The notes: generated from the sequence alone by a model not told the origin. Positions 44,728 to 53,190 are shown, numbered from the stretch's first letter. The stretch: 64,000 nucleotides of DNA from Streptomyces malachitofuscus (GCF_014650055.1 NZ_BMUF01000014.1:124001-188000), one strand, 5' to 3'. Translations and numbers: made by a program.

Positions 44728-44882
44728 CGGCCCGTCCGTACTTCCGCAGTTCAGGGACACCGCCGCCCGCCGTGCGCCTCCGCCGCGCCTTCCCCTGCGC
44801 CGCGGGCGGCCTCCCGTGCGCCTGCTGCCGGGACGGGTGCTGCTGCGATATTGCCCCTGACCCGTCGGAAGGTGGCAGAACC

Positions 44883-45425
44883 ATGCAGTGGACGAAACAG
44901 AACGAACAGCCTGTGTACTCAAACCGCTGGTTCAGCGTCAATCTCGCTGATGTCGAACTGCCGGACGGCAGGCACCTCGACCACTTCCTCATACGGCTGC
45001 GGCCGGTCGCCGTGGCCACCGTGGTGAACGAGGCCAACGAGGTCCTGCTGCTGTGGCGGCACCGTTTCATCACCGACAGCTGGGGCTGGGAGCTCGCGGC
45101 GGGCGTGGTCGAGGACGGTGAGGACATCGCCGGGGCCGCGGCACGGGAGCTGGAGGAGGAGACCGGCTGGCGGCCGGGACCCCTGCACCACCTGATGAGC
45201 GTCGAGCCGTCCAACGGACTCACCGACGCCCGGCACCACATCTACTGGTCCGGCGAGGGCGAGTACGTCGGACACCCCGTGGACGACTTCGAGTCGGACC
45301 GCCGGGAGTGGGTGCCCCTGAAGGTGGTCCCCGACCTGGTCGCCGCCGGTGAGGTCCCGGCCGCCAACATGGCCGCCGCGTTACTTCTGCTGCACCACCT
45401 CCGGCTCGGCCAGGACGGGCGCTGA
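44883..45425 (+). CDS. Nudix hydrolase (ADP-ribose pyrophosphatase-like)
   Basis: The 180-residue product starts at the ATG at 44883, after GGAAGGTGG. The Nudix box is G-V-V-E-D-G-E-D-IAGAAARELEEETGW, fitting Gx5Ex7REUxEExGU. The surrounding fold (N-terminal beta strands, then HHIYWSGEGEYVG) resembles ADP-ribose/sugar-nucleotide pyrophosphatases. The substrate cannot be fixed. Codon 167 (45381-45383) is TTA, so translation may be bldA-dependent. Confidence 0.9.
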   Translation: MQWTKQNEQPVYSNRWFSVNLADVELPDGRHLDHFLIRLRPVAVATVVNEANEVLLLWRHRFITDSWGWELAAGVVEDGEDIAGAAARELEEETGWRPGPLHHLMSVEPSNGLTDARHHIYWSGEGEYVGHPVDDFESDRREWVPLKVVPDLVAAGEVPAANMAAALLLLHHLRLGQDGR

Positions 45426-45448
45426 CACGCGGCCCCGGTCACCGAGGG

Positions 45449-45481
45449 AGCGGGAGGCGGTACCCGCGTCAGCCTCCCGCT
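45449..45481. terminator. Bidirectional terminator between the Nudix gene and the CHAT operon
   Basis: AGCGGGAGGC pairs perfectly with GCCTCCCGCT (10 bp, 13-nt loop) between the two convergent genes. The stop codon of the minus-strand gene (45469-45471) lies inside the loop. Confidence 0.8.
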
Positions 45482-46290
45482 TCCGCCAGGTCCAGCAGGT
45501 GCCCGACCTCCTCGCAGTACGGCTCCTGGGAGGGCCCTGCCCCGTCGGCGAGGCCTCCGCCCTCCTGGCCCGCACCGGGGCCGTCCCCGTCCCCCCGCTC
45601 GGCGAACCGGGGCTTGCGGAAGAGGGGATCCGAGACGTGGAAGCCGCGCCAGAGCAGTGCCGTACGCTCCGGGCCGTCGAAGCTCGCCGCCATGTTGCTC
45701 GGCTCCTCCACCGCGAACCGCGCCCTCGCCGCCGCGCCCGCCACGCCCGGGGCCCCGGGGACGACCGCGGTGTCGCCGCTCATCCGCACGGTGACGCCGG
45801 CCTTGCTCCCCGCGGACACGAGCACCAGGCTGGGCCCGCTCATCACCACCTCGGTCACGACCACCCAGTCCCGCTTCCACTTCTTGCGCCGGTACAGCTC
45901 CAGCACGGCCTCCTCCACATCGAGCAGGTCCGCCAGCCGGTGCACCGTCGCCCCGGTGGCCCGCAAGACGAAGGAGCCCGCCCGTTCGAAGCTGTAGGTG
46001 ACGGCGCCCCGGCCGGCCGCGACGGCGGTCTCGGCCGTGCCGGAGAGGGCACCGGTACGCCGCACCCCGTCGTGGGAGGCGTACTCGAAGTCACCCATCG
46101 TGCCTTCCGGTTCCGGGCGTGCGGACACGCCCAGGCTCTCCAGCGTGGTGAACTTGGTCCAGCCGCTGCCGGTGAAGCGTCCCACGTCACCCAGTTCCAT
46201 GGGGGTGCCGGGAAGCCACACCGGCAGCCGCTCGTTGCGCCCCCGGATTTCGTTCCAGAACGCCTCCGGAACACTGCTGACCTGTTGCAT
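45469..46290 (-). CDS. 273-aa protein of the CHAT operon, possible gasdermin-like pore-forming effector
   Basis: The reading starts at the ATG at 46290, after GAGGAAAGG. No signal peptide, membrane helix or N-terminal Cys is present. The protein is beta-rich. Residues 123-160 (DVEEAVLELYRRKKWKRDW, then VVVTEVV) resemble, in layout and wording, the gasdermin N-domain stretch that I remember from GSDMD (ELRSRGDNVYVVTEVL). Residues 229-255 are a Gly/Asp-rich flexible linker and residues 256-273 a short tail (PYCEEVGHLLDLAEAGG), recalling the cleavable autoinhibitory C-terminal peptide of bacterial gasdermins. The gene lies 35 bp downstream of a CHAT protease gene. The family assignment is a hypothesis; the observations of motif, tail and position are direct. 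Confidence 0.45.
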   Translation of the reverse strand: MQQVSSVPEAFWNEIRGRNERLPVWLPGTPMELGDVGRFTGSGWTKFTTLESLGVSARPEPEGTMGDFEYASHDGVRRTGALSGTAETAVAAGRGAVTYSFERAGSFVLRATGATVHRLADLLDVEEAVLELYRRKKWKRDWVVVTEVVMSGPSLVLVSAGSKAGVTVRMSGDTAVVPGAPGVAGAAARARFAVEEPSNMAASFDGPERTALLWRGFHVSDPLFRKPRFAERGDGDGPGAGQEGGGLADGAGPSQEPYCEEVGHLLDLAEAGG

Positions 46291-46325
46291 CGTGCTGCCT
46301 TTCCTCGCTGTGCGGAGAGCCGGGA

Positions 46326-47588
46326 TCAGGACGCCGCCGACACCGGCACGGGCGTCACCTGGAGGGTGGAGACACCGTAGAGGGCGTACAGCAGCCCGAC
46401 GGGATTGCGCCGGGTCTGCAGCAGGTCCCACTTCGCGGTGTGCAGGGACTCGCCCACGGTCCGCCCACCGAGCAGTGCCTCGTAGAACCTCCGGGAGAAG
46501 TACTCCGCGATCCGGTCCGGCAGCTGGGCCACCGTGCCGATCACACTCGGGTTGCGGTTCTTGACGAACGGCTCCATGAGGGACCGGAGGGTCAGCGGAT
46601 CATGGAGGGCGGTCGAACAGGCGTTGAGGAACACGAGGGGAAGCCCGCCGACGGTCCTGGGCGCCGCGGCCCAGGCCGGGATCAGGTCGGCCAGCACCTT
46701 GTGGACCTCCACCTCCACCGCCTGCTCGCGCTCCGCCGTGGACGACAGATGGAACACCAGCCTGTTGGCCGCCTCGCCGTCGTCACCGGTGACGGTGGTG
46801 TGGCACGACATGTGCAGTACCTGGTGCGGGTGGTTCATCCGCCGGCCGTCCGGGCCGAGGCCGGGGTCCGCCAGATGCCGGGCGAAGGAATGCGTCCCGG
46901 GGTACGGCGCGTCGTCCCCCGGATACGGCCCGTCCAGGGCGATCGCCGGGCGGCTGCGGAAGAAGCCCAACTCGCCCTGCGCGCCCGGATACCCCGCGTG
47001 CCAGAGGTAGCGCAGTGGCAGCCGTCCACCGGAGACCCGCAGCCCCACGGCCTGCCCCGGCCGTTCCATGGCGCGTTCCGTCACGGTGCTCAGCCCGGGG
47101 AAGATCCGGGCGGCCCGCCAGAGCTCGGTGTGGTCCCCGACGCGGTCGTCCCAGTGGAGGTCGAAGAGCGGCAGCAGCTCCCACGGCAGCCACTGCGGAG
47201 TGCCCGCCTGCACATGCAGGACCGGGACGACTCCGTCCTCGTCCCCCCAGGTGGGGCACCAGCGGCGCATCCGGACACCCAGTTCGTCGTGGATCTCCCG
47301 GGCGTTGCGCAGCACGCTGGTCAGCAGCACCCGCCCCGCGGCGGCGAGCTGCTGCAGCGACGTACCGGCGTCCTGGAGCGGAATGCGGGACGGCCGCCGC
47401 CAGAACGCCCGCGTGCGCTGCACGCTCCGCGCGAACCCGGCGGTGCAGTGGCGCAGCACATCCCCGTCGGCCACCTCCAGGATGAGCGGCTCCTCCGACT
47501 CGTCCGGCCCGGTGAGCAGGAACCGGTGACCGCCGCGGTCCCCGTGGGCGGCGATCGTGACGTTCGGTGATCCGGCCTGCCGTGTCAT
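46326..47588 (-). CDS. CHAT-domain caspase-like protease
   Basis: The 420-residue product starts at the ATG at 47588, overlapping the upstream stop (ATGA). The C-terminal half is a CHAT (caspase HetF associated with TPRs) domain. The catalytic His is most likely H263 in LHMSCHTTV (H259 is also near), and the nucleophile is Cys324 in VFLNACST. GTVAQLPDRIAEYFSRRFYEALLGG and a C-terminal LLYALYGV strand complete the fold. The N-terminal ~150 residues (beta-rich start, helical middle) match no domain I know and may be a sensor. CHAT proteases activate partner proteins by cleavage, for example Csx29 acting on Csx30. Here the likely substrates are encoded on either side in the same operon. Confidence 0.85.
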   Translation of the reverse strand: MTRQAGSPNVTIAAHGDRGGHRFLLTGPDESEEPLILEVADGDVLRHCTAGFARSVQRTRAFWRRPSRIPLQDAGTSLQQLAAAGRVLLTSVLRNAREIHDELGVRMRRWCPTWGDEDGVVPVLHVQAGTPQWLPWELLPLFDLHWDDRVGDHTELWRAARIFPGLSTVTERAMERPGQAVGLRVSGGRLPLRYLWHAGYPGAQGELGFFRSRPAIALDGPYPGDDAPYPGTHSFARHLADPGLGPDGRRMNHPHQVLHMSCHTTVTGDDGEAANRLVFHLSSTAEREQAVEVEVHKVLADLIPAWAAAPRTVGGLPLVFLNACSTALHDPLTLRSLMEPFVKNRNPSVIGTVAQLPDRIAEYFSRRFYEALLGGRTVGESLHTAKWDLLQTRRNPVGLLYALYGVSTLQVTPVPVSAAS

Positions 47589-49735
47589 GTGGAACCCAAC
47601 GCGGACTCGCCGGAAGAGGTCGGGCCGTCGGCGTCCGCGTCCTCGACGACGACGGTCACGGGCAGCGCCTGCACCAGCCGGCCCGACGCGTACACCGCGA
47701 CCCGGATGTCGTACGTTCCCGGTTCCTGTGCCGTCAGCGCCGACGTGTGCCGGCACCGGGTGCCTCCCGGGGCTCCGTCCGTGCCCTGCCGCAGGCGCAC
47801 GGTGTGCCGGCCCGGCGTCACCGCGAGGAACGGCGCGTCCAGCACGACGTCCAGTTCCACGAGTCCCGTGGACCGTCCCGCGACCACCAGCATCTCGTCC
47901 GCGATGCCCGGGGCGTCGTCCAGCAGTGATTGCGGTGCGCTCTGCTCCACGGCACCCAGTCCGAGGAGGACGACGAGCGACGCCGGCCGCCCCGGCCGCA
48001 GCCGCCACTCCGGCTCGCCGTCGACGACCTCGGCCCCGACCGCGTCCTCCACGGTGACCGCGACGGCGCCACGGAACGCCACGGGCGCCGGCGGGTCCAG
48101 CGCCTTGCGCAGGCTGGAGTCCTCGATCCGCAGCGACGGGCCGGGCTCGCGGTGCTCGTACCCGAGGGCGGGCAGGGGGGTCTCGTCCGTGTCGGGGACC
48201 GGTGGGGCGTTCTTCGACTTCTGCAGGCTCAGCCAGGTCGCGACCGCGGAGAGGATGACTCCGCCCGCCACGGTTCCCAGTCCTCCGGTCGCCACCACAC
48301 CGCTCGTCACTCCGGCCGCGATCGTCCCGCCCGCGGCCAGGGTCGCCCCGACACGGGCGGCGGAGGCGAGATTCTGGATGTCCTCCTCCGTCTTCTGCGC
48401 GGCCTGCTCCGCCTCGGTGGTGCTCTGCCGCGCCTCGGCCCCGTCCGGTCCGGTCTCCCCCTCCGCCGGTGATCCGGGCACCGTCTGCGCCGCCCCGTGC
48501 TCCTCCTGCGACGGGGGCTGCGTCCAGACCGGCCCCTGTGCCCCGGGAACGGGCGGGGGGTCCGGCATCCCGACGGGCAACGCGGACGACGCCTCGTCGT
48601 CCGCCTCCGTCACCCACCACGCGTCGTCCGCGTCGTCCGACGCCGTGGCGCGGCCCGGCGCCGCGGTACCCCGTCCCACGGTCACGTCGCCGTCCGGGAG
48701 ATGCCACCACGCCTCGTCCGGGCCGGCCGACGACGGCACGCGCGGCACGCCCCCGGTCCGGGCCGGGTGCCGCACCCGGGCCGCTCCGTACGGGTGCCAC
48801 TGCCGGGACAGGGCCCGGTTGGTCTCCTGCTCCTCGCCCAGATCGGCCGGAGCGCGCAGGTGAAGGGCCTCGTACAGGTCGAACCGGTGCAGGTCGAAGG
48901 CCACCCGCACGGTGGTCGCGTACCGCACCGCCGCCCGTACCGCCGCCATACGGGCCGCGATCACCACCGCGGCCGGAGCCGCCCAGGCGTGCACGTCGTA
49001 CTTGTCCCACAGCAGGTTCGCCGGCAGGACCGCGCACAGCACCAGCAGGGCGAGCGCCCACGCCGCCACCGACGCGTCCAGAGCGGCGCGCTGCATGGCG
49101 GCCGCCCAGCGCATCCGCCGGCTCAGCACCGGGTACAGGCGCGGCCAGCTGAGCAGGACGTCCAGCGCGTAGACATCCTCGATCCGCTGGCGCGCGGCGG
49201 CGAGCACATTGCCCACCACGGTCGCCTGGACCAGGGCGTCGTCCGTCGGGTAGCGGACGGCGAGCGTCTCGGCCATCCGGTCCACCCGGATCGTGCGCTC
49301 CGCCTGGTCGTTGGGGGTGCCGGACCACCACACGGGACCGCGTAACGCGATGTCGGCCTCGACCCGTCGTCGCTGCCGTGACCACTGCAGACGCAACTGG
49401 TCCCGCCGCCGGCGGTGCCACGTCCGCAGCAGTCGCGTGACACGCCAGTACGACCTGCTGTCCTGGACGCCCTGGGGAACGGCGGCCAGGACGGCGGGCA
49501 GTACCAGTGCGGTGGCGATCACACCGGCCACCAGTCCGCCGAGCTGATAGGACGACAGCCGGTCGATCCGCCCCTCGGCGATCTCCGCGGACAGCAGCGC
49601 CCCGTCCGCCGAGCTGAGGTAAAAGCCCGTCACATACACGGCCGCCAGTAACGAGCAACCGAACATCGCCAGGCGTGACCAGGCCGTCCTTGGTGGAAGC
49701 ACCGTGCCATCTTGCCCGCCGGACGGCGCGGCCAC
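47585..49735 (-). CDS. Multi-pass membrane protein of the CHAT operon with Gly/Ala-rich segment and beta-rich C-domain
   Basis: The 716-residue product starts at the GTG at 49735. Hydrophobic helices lie at about residues 22-40, 64-88, 222-243 and 250-270. A charged, Trp-containing disordered stretch (about 320-450) leads to a Gly/Ala-rich hydrophobic segment (462-504) with glycine-zipper character. The C-terminal region (about 555-705) is beta-rich and resembles a sandwich domain. No known family is recognised. Codons 29 (49649-49651) and 131 (49343-49345) are both TTA, rare in Streptomyces and dependent on the bldA tRNA. Predicted role: membrane sensor, anchor or pore partner for the CHAT protease. 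The gene lies 37 bp downstream of the 3-hydroxybutyryl-CoA dehydrogenase stop. Confidence 0.75.
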   Translation of the reverse strand: MAAPSGGQDGTVLPPRTAWSRLAMFGCSLLAAVYVTGFYLSSADGALLSAEIAEGRIDRLSSYQLGGLVAGVIATALVLPAVLAAVPQGVQDSRSYWRVTRLLRTWHRRRRDQLRLQWSRQRRRVEADIALRGPVWWSGTPNDQAERTIRVDRMAETLAVRYPTDDALVQATVVGNVLAAARQRIEDVYALDVLLSWPRLYPVLSRRMRWAAAMQRAALDASVAAWALALLVLCAVLPANLLWDKYDVHAWAAPAAVVIAARMAAVRAAVRYATTVRVAFDLHRFDLYEALHLRAPADLGEEQETNRALSRQWHPYGAARVRHPARTGGVPRVPSSAGPDEAWWHLPDGDVTVGRGTAAPGRATASDDADDAWWVTEADDEASSALPVGMPDPPPVPGAQGPVWTQPPSQEEHGAAQTVPGSPAEGETGPDGAEARQSTTEAEQAAQKTEEDIQNLASAARVGATLAAGGTIAAGVTSGVVATGGLGTVAGGVILSAVATWLSLQKSKNAPPVPDTDETPLPALGYEHREPGPSLRIEDSSLRKALDPPAPVAFRGAVAVTVEDAVGAEVVDGEPEWRLRPGRPASLVVLLGLGAVEQSAPQSLLDDAPGIADEMLVVAGRSTGLVELDVVLDAPFLAVTPGRHTVRLRQGTDGAPGGTRCRHTSALTAQEPGTYDIRVAVYASGRLVQALPVTVVVEDADADGPTSSGESALGST

Positions 49736-49772
49736 ATGGGCTTCGCCCCAATTGACTCCCGGCCGTGGGATT

Positions 49773-50633
49773 TCAGCCGTATGTGTAGAACCCGGAGCCG
49801 CTCTTGCGGCCCAGCCGGCCCGCGTCGACCATCCGCTGGAGCAGCGGGGGAGCGGCGTACAGCGGCTCCTTGTACTCCTCGTACATCGAGTACGCGACCG
49901 AGGCCACCGTGTCCAGACCGATCAGGTCGGACAGCTTCAGCGGGCCCATCGGGTGGGCACAGCCCATCTCCATGCCGTTGTCGATGTCCTCGCGGCTGGC
50001 GATGCCCGACTCGAACATCCGGATCGCGGAGAGCAGATACGGGATCAGCAGGGCGTTCACCACGAAGCCGGAGCGGTCCTGGGCGCGGATCGCGTGCTTG
50101 CCCAGCACCTTCTCGGTGAAGACCTGGGCCCGGCTCAGCGTGCCCTCGGACGTGGTGAGCGCCGGGATCAGCTCGACGAGCTTCTGCACCGGGGCCGGGT
50201 TGAAGAAGTGGATGCCGATGACGTGGTCGGGCCGCGAGGTGGCGACCGCCAGCTTCACCAGCGGGATGGAGGAGGTGTTGGAGGCCAGGATCGCGTCCGG
50301 CCGGGTCACCACCTGGTCGAGGACCTGGAAGATCTCGGTCTTGACCTGCTCGTTCTCGACCACGGCCTCGATCACCAGGTCACGGTCGGCGAACTCGCCG
50401 AGGTCCGTGGTGAAGCTCAGCCGGGCCTGCGTGGCCGCCAGCTCGTCCTCGGTGATCTTGCCGCGCTCGGCCGCCTTCGACAGGGAGTTGAACAGCCGGG
50501 TACGGCCGATCTCGAGGGCTTCGCCGGTGGTTTCGGCGACCATGACGTCCAGTCCGGCCCGGGCGCACACCTCGGCGATTCCCGCGCCCATCTGACCGCA
50601 GCCCACCACTCCGACGCGTTCGATGTCGGTCAC
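49773..50633 (-). CDS. 3-hydroxybutyryl-CoA dehydrogenase
   Basis: The 286-residue product starts at the GTG at 50633. The NAD-binding motif is VGVVGCGQMGAGIAEVCA; the catalytic region has HFFNPAPVQKLVELI with the active His, and SGFVVNALLIPYLLSAIRM. The C-terminal domain ends GRKSGSGFYTYG. It oxidises L-3-hydroxybutyryl-CoA to acetoacetyl-CoA (or the reverse) in short-chain fatty acid and PHB-related metabolism. No other beta-oxidation genes are close. Confidence 0.94.
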   Translation of the reverse strand: MTDIERVGVVGCGQMGAGIAEVCARAGLDVMVAETTGEALEIGRTRLFNSLSKAAERGKITEDELAATQARLSFTTDLGEFADRDLVIEAVVENEQVKTEIFQVLDQVVTRPDAILASNTSSIPLVKLAVATSRPDHVIGIHFFNPAPVQKLVELIPALTTSEGTLSRAQVFTEKVLGKHAIRAQDRSGFVVNALLIPYLLSAIRMFESGIASREDIDNGMEMGCAHPMGPLKLSDLIGLDTVASVAYSMYEEYKEPLYAAPPLLQRMVDAGRLGRKSGSGFYTYG

Positions 50634-50800
50634 ATCGTCCCTTTCGCTACTGCTTACGGCTGTGGCAGGGTGCCGGGTCCCGGCGCCTGCTCCGTTCGTG
50701 CACGTTACTCCGAAGTATCGATGATCGATCGCGGGGGTGGGGCATCCTGGCCGGGAGACAGTAGCCGACCAGCTGTTTCGAGGGGTGCGAGGGGGGCGTG

Positions 50801-52057
50801 ATGAGGCCGGTCTCACGCAGGGGCTTCACGGCGATGGCGCTGGCCGCGCTGGCGACGGTGCCCCGGGCCTCCACCCCTCCCCGGCCGGGGCCCGGAGCCT
50901 CGGGGGCCCCGGGGCGGGGCGCCGGTGCGACCGGTGAGATGCGGGGCGTGTGGGTGGCCTCGGTGACCAACCGGGACTGGCCCTCCCGGCCGGGCCTCAG
51001 CGCCGCCCGGCAGCGTGCGGAGCTGACCGCCCTCCTCGACACCGCCGTCCGCACCCGGCTCAACACGGTGGTCCTCCAGGTGCGGCCCACCGCCGACGCG
51101 CTGTGGCCCTCGCCGCACGAGCCGTGGTCGCAGTACCTCACCGGCACCCAGGGCGCCGATCCCGGCTGGGACCCGCTGGGCACCGCCGTCGAGGAGGCCC
51201 ACGCCCGCGGTCTGGAACTGCACGCCTGGTTCAATCCGTACCGCGTGGCCATGCACGCCGACCCCGCCCGGCTCGCCCCCTCGCACCCGGCCCGCCGCAA
51301 CCCGGACTGGGTCGTCCGGTACGGCGGCAAGCTCTACTACAACCCGGGACTGCCGCAGGTCCGCGCCTTCGTGCGGGAGGCGATGCTGGACGCGGTGCGC
51401 CGGTATCCGGTCGACGCGGTCCACTTCGACGACTACTTCTATCCGTACCCGGTGGCCGGCCAGACCTTCGACGACGACCTGGCCTACGACACCCACGGCG
51501 GAGCCTTCCCGGACCGCGCGGCCTGGCGGCGGGACAACGTCGACCGGCTGGTGCGCGACATGGCCGCCGGGATCAGGGCGATCCGGCCCGGCACGCGTTT
51601 CGGCATCAGCCCCTTCGGAGTGTGGCGCAACGCCGAGACCGACGAGCGGGGCTCCGCCACCCGCGCGGGCGTGCAGACGTACGACGACCTGCACGCCGAC
51701 ACCCGCAGATGGGCCAGGGAGAACTGGATCGACTACATCTGCCCGCAGCTGTACTGGCACATCGGCTTCGCCCCCGCCGACTACGCCGAGCTCGTCCGCT
51801 GGTGGGCCGACGTCGTCCGGGACTCCGGGACGCGCCTCTACGCCGGTGAGGCGCTGTACAAGGCGGGCGACCCCGCGCAGCCCGCGGCCTGGCAGGACCC
51901 GGCCGAGCTGTCGCGCCACCTCACGCTGGCCGGGACGTACCCGCAGGTGCGCGGGCACGTCTTCTTCGCCGCCCGTGAGGTGGCGGCCGACCCGATCGGG
52001 GCGATGGCACGGGTGGTCGCGGACCACTACGGCCGGTCCGCGGAACCTCCGCGCTGA
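50801..52057 (+). CDS. Tat-exported glycoside hydrolase of the GHL10/DUF187 family
   Basis: The 418-residue product starts at the ATG at 50801, 6 nt from a GGGGGG site (GTG at 50798 is the alternative). The N-terminus SRRGFTAMALAALA is a twin-arginine signal. The catalytic barrel has MRGVWVASVTNRDWPSRPG, LNTVVLQVRPTADALWPS, LELHAWFNPYRV, DAVHFDDYFYPYP and YICPQLYWHIGF, typical of the GHL10 (formerly DUF187) family of extracellular hydrolases. Acidic pairs in HFDDY may be catalytic. The substrate is unknown; cell-wall glycans have been suggested for relatives. Confidence 0.9.
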   Translation: MRPVSRRGFTAMALAALATVPRASTPPRPGPGASGAPGRGAGATGEMRGVWVASVTNRDWPSRPGLSAARQRAELTALLDTAVRTRLNTVVLQVRPTADALWPSPHEPWSQYLTGTQGADPGWDPLGTAVEEAHARGLELHAWFNPYRVAMHADPARLAPSHPARRNPDWVVRYGGKLYYNPGLPQVRAFVREAMLDAVRRYPVDAVHFDDYFYPYPVAGQTFDDDLAYDTHGGAFPDRAAWRRDNVDRLVRDMAAGIRAIRPGTRFGISPFGVWRNAETDERGSATRAGVQTYDDLHADTRRWARENWIDYICPQLYWHIGFAPADYAELVRWWADVVRDSGTRLYAGEALYKAGDPAQPAAWQDPAELSRHLTLAGTYPQVRGHVFFAAREVAADPIGAMARVVADHYGRSAEPPR

Positions 52058-52058
52058 C

Positions 52059-52253
52059 TCAGTGCTGCGGGGTCCTGTGCCGGATCTCCGTGTCCGGGCC
52101 GGGTGAGCACACGCCCTCGTGGCCGTCCTCGAAGCGGACGCGGAAGGGCGGGTTCCCCTCCTCGCCCATCACTTCGACGATCTCTCCGACCTTGTCGTGC
52201 TGGCCGACCACCCTGCCGTGCTGGACAAGCTGGTCACCCACGGTTGCGCGCAT
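52059..52253 (-). CDS. DUF1918 small protein
   Basis: The 64-residue product starts at the ATG at 52253. The sequence MRATVGDQLVQHGRVVGQHD, then KVGEIVEVMGEEGNPPFRVRF, is the DUF1918 beta-barrel-like fold found throughout actinobacteria. Function unknown. Its 3' end lies 2 bp from the convergent glycoside hydrolase stop, and the EamA gene lies just upstream on the same strand. Confidence 0.92.
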   Translation of the reverse strand: MRATVGDQLVQHGRVVGQHDKVGEIVEVMGEEGNPPFRVRFEDGHEGVCSPGPDTEIRHRTPQH

Positions 52254-52265
52254 CGGGGCCTCCTC

Positions 52266-53183
52266 TCAACCGCGTGCCCGCTGCGTCACGGCGATGCACA
52301 CGAGCACCGCCGCGGCCGTCAGCGGGGCGGCCACCGTCAGGTGCTCGTTCAGCAACAGCACCGACCACACCAGTGTGAGCAGCGGCTGGGCGAGCTGCAA
52401 CTGGCTCGCCTTGGGAATGCCGATGGATGCCATGCCCCGGTACCAGACGATCAGCCCCAGGAACTGGGAGCCCGCCGCCACCCACAGCAGGCCGGTCACG
52501 CTGTGGGCGGTCAGCCGTACGGGTTCGAGGGCCAGGGCGGCCGCGGCGGCGGGGAGGGTGAGCGGCAGGCAGAGGACCAGCGCCCAGCCGATCACCTGCC
52601 AGCCCGGCATCACCCGGGCCAGCCGGCCGCCCTCCGTGTAGCCGGCCGCGCAGACCAGCAGGGCCGCGAAGAGATACAGGTCGGCCGTGGTCAGGGCGCC
52701 GCCGCTCTGCTGCACGGTGAACGCCGCCACCGCGGCGGCTCCGGCGAGGGCCGCCACCCAGAACGTGCGCGAGGGCCGGGAGCCGACGCGCAGGGCGGAC
52801 AGCAGCGCCGTGGTCAGCGGGAGCAGACCCACCACGACGGCGGCGTGCGCGGTGGTCGAGGTCTGCAACGCCAGGGTGGTCAGCATCGGGAAGCCGAGCA
52901 CCACTCCCGCGCCCACCACCGCGAGCCCCGGCCAGTGCCTGCGGTCCGGCGGAGGTATGCGCAGCGCCAGCAGACAGCCGCCCGCGATGAGCGCCGCGAG
53001 CACACTGCGCACGGCCACCAGCGACCAGGGGCCGAAGCCTTCGAGGCCCCAGGCGGTGGCCGGGAAGGTGAGGGAGAAGGCGATGACGCCCAGGGCGGCC
53101 TGGAGGGTGCCGAAGCCGCCGTGGTCCCGGGGAGCGGTGACTGCTATCGAAGGGGCGGTAGTAGCGCTACTCTGTGCTCTCAT
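52266..53183 (-). CDS. EamA-family (DMT superfamily) transporter
   Basis: The 305-residue product has ten hydrophobic helices in two EamA repeats, for example LQAALGVIAFSLTFPATAWGL near the start and ASQLQLAQPLLTLVWSVLLL in the second repeat. EamA proteins export amino acids or metabolites. The ATG at 53183 overlaps the start codon of the divergent MocR gene, and no Shine-Dalgarno sequence precedes it; the true start could be a little downstream or the mRNA leaderless. The adjacent MocR regulator probably controls it. Confidence 0.9.
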   Translation of the reverse strand: MRAQSSATTAPSIAVTAPRDHGGFGTLQAALGVIAFSLTFPATAWGLEGFGPWSLVAVRSVLAALIAGGCLLALRIPPPDRRHWPGLAVVGAGVVLGFPMLTTLALQTSTTAHAAVVVGLLPLTTALLSALRVGSRPSRTFWVAALAGAAAVAAFTVQQSGGALTTADLYLFAALLVCAAGYTEGGRLARVMPGWQVIGWALVLCLPLTLPAAAAALALEPVRLTAHSVTGLLWVAAGSQFLGLIVWYRGMASIGIPKASQLQLAQPLLTLVWSVLLLNEHLTVAAPLTAAAVLVCIAVTQRARG

Positions 53184-53190
53184 GCATGAG
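53160..53190. promoter_or_regulatory. Paired palindromes at the EamA/MocR divergent start
   Basis: AGTAGCGCTACT (53160-53171) and CTCATGCATGAG (53179-53190) are perfect 12-bp palindromes. Together they also place GCTAC and GTAGC about 21 bp apart. The second palindrome contains both start codons, so a bound repressor would block both genes. Confidence 0.5.

Noticed and set aside
47589-49751. N-terminal extension of the CHAT frame to 1141 codons
   Set aside because: Above 47588 the frame runs in the wrong register through the membrane-protein gene and gives Arg/Gly-rich nonsense; the ATG at 47588 overlaps the upstream stop, as expected in an operon.
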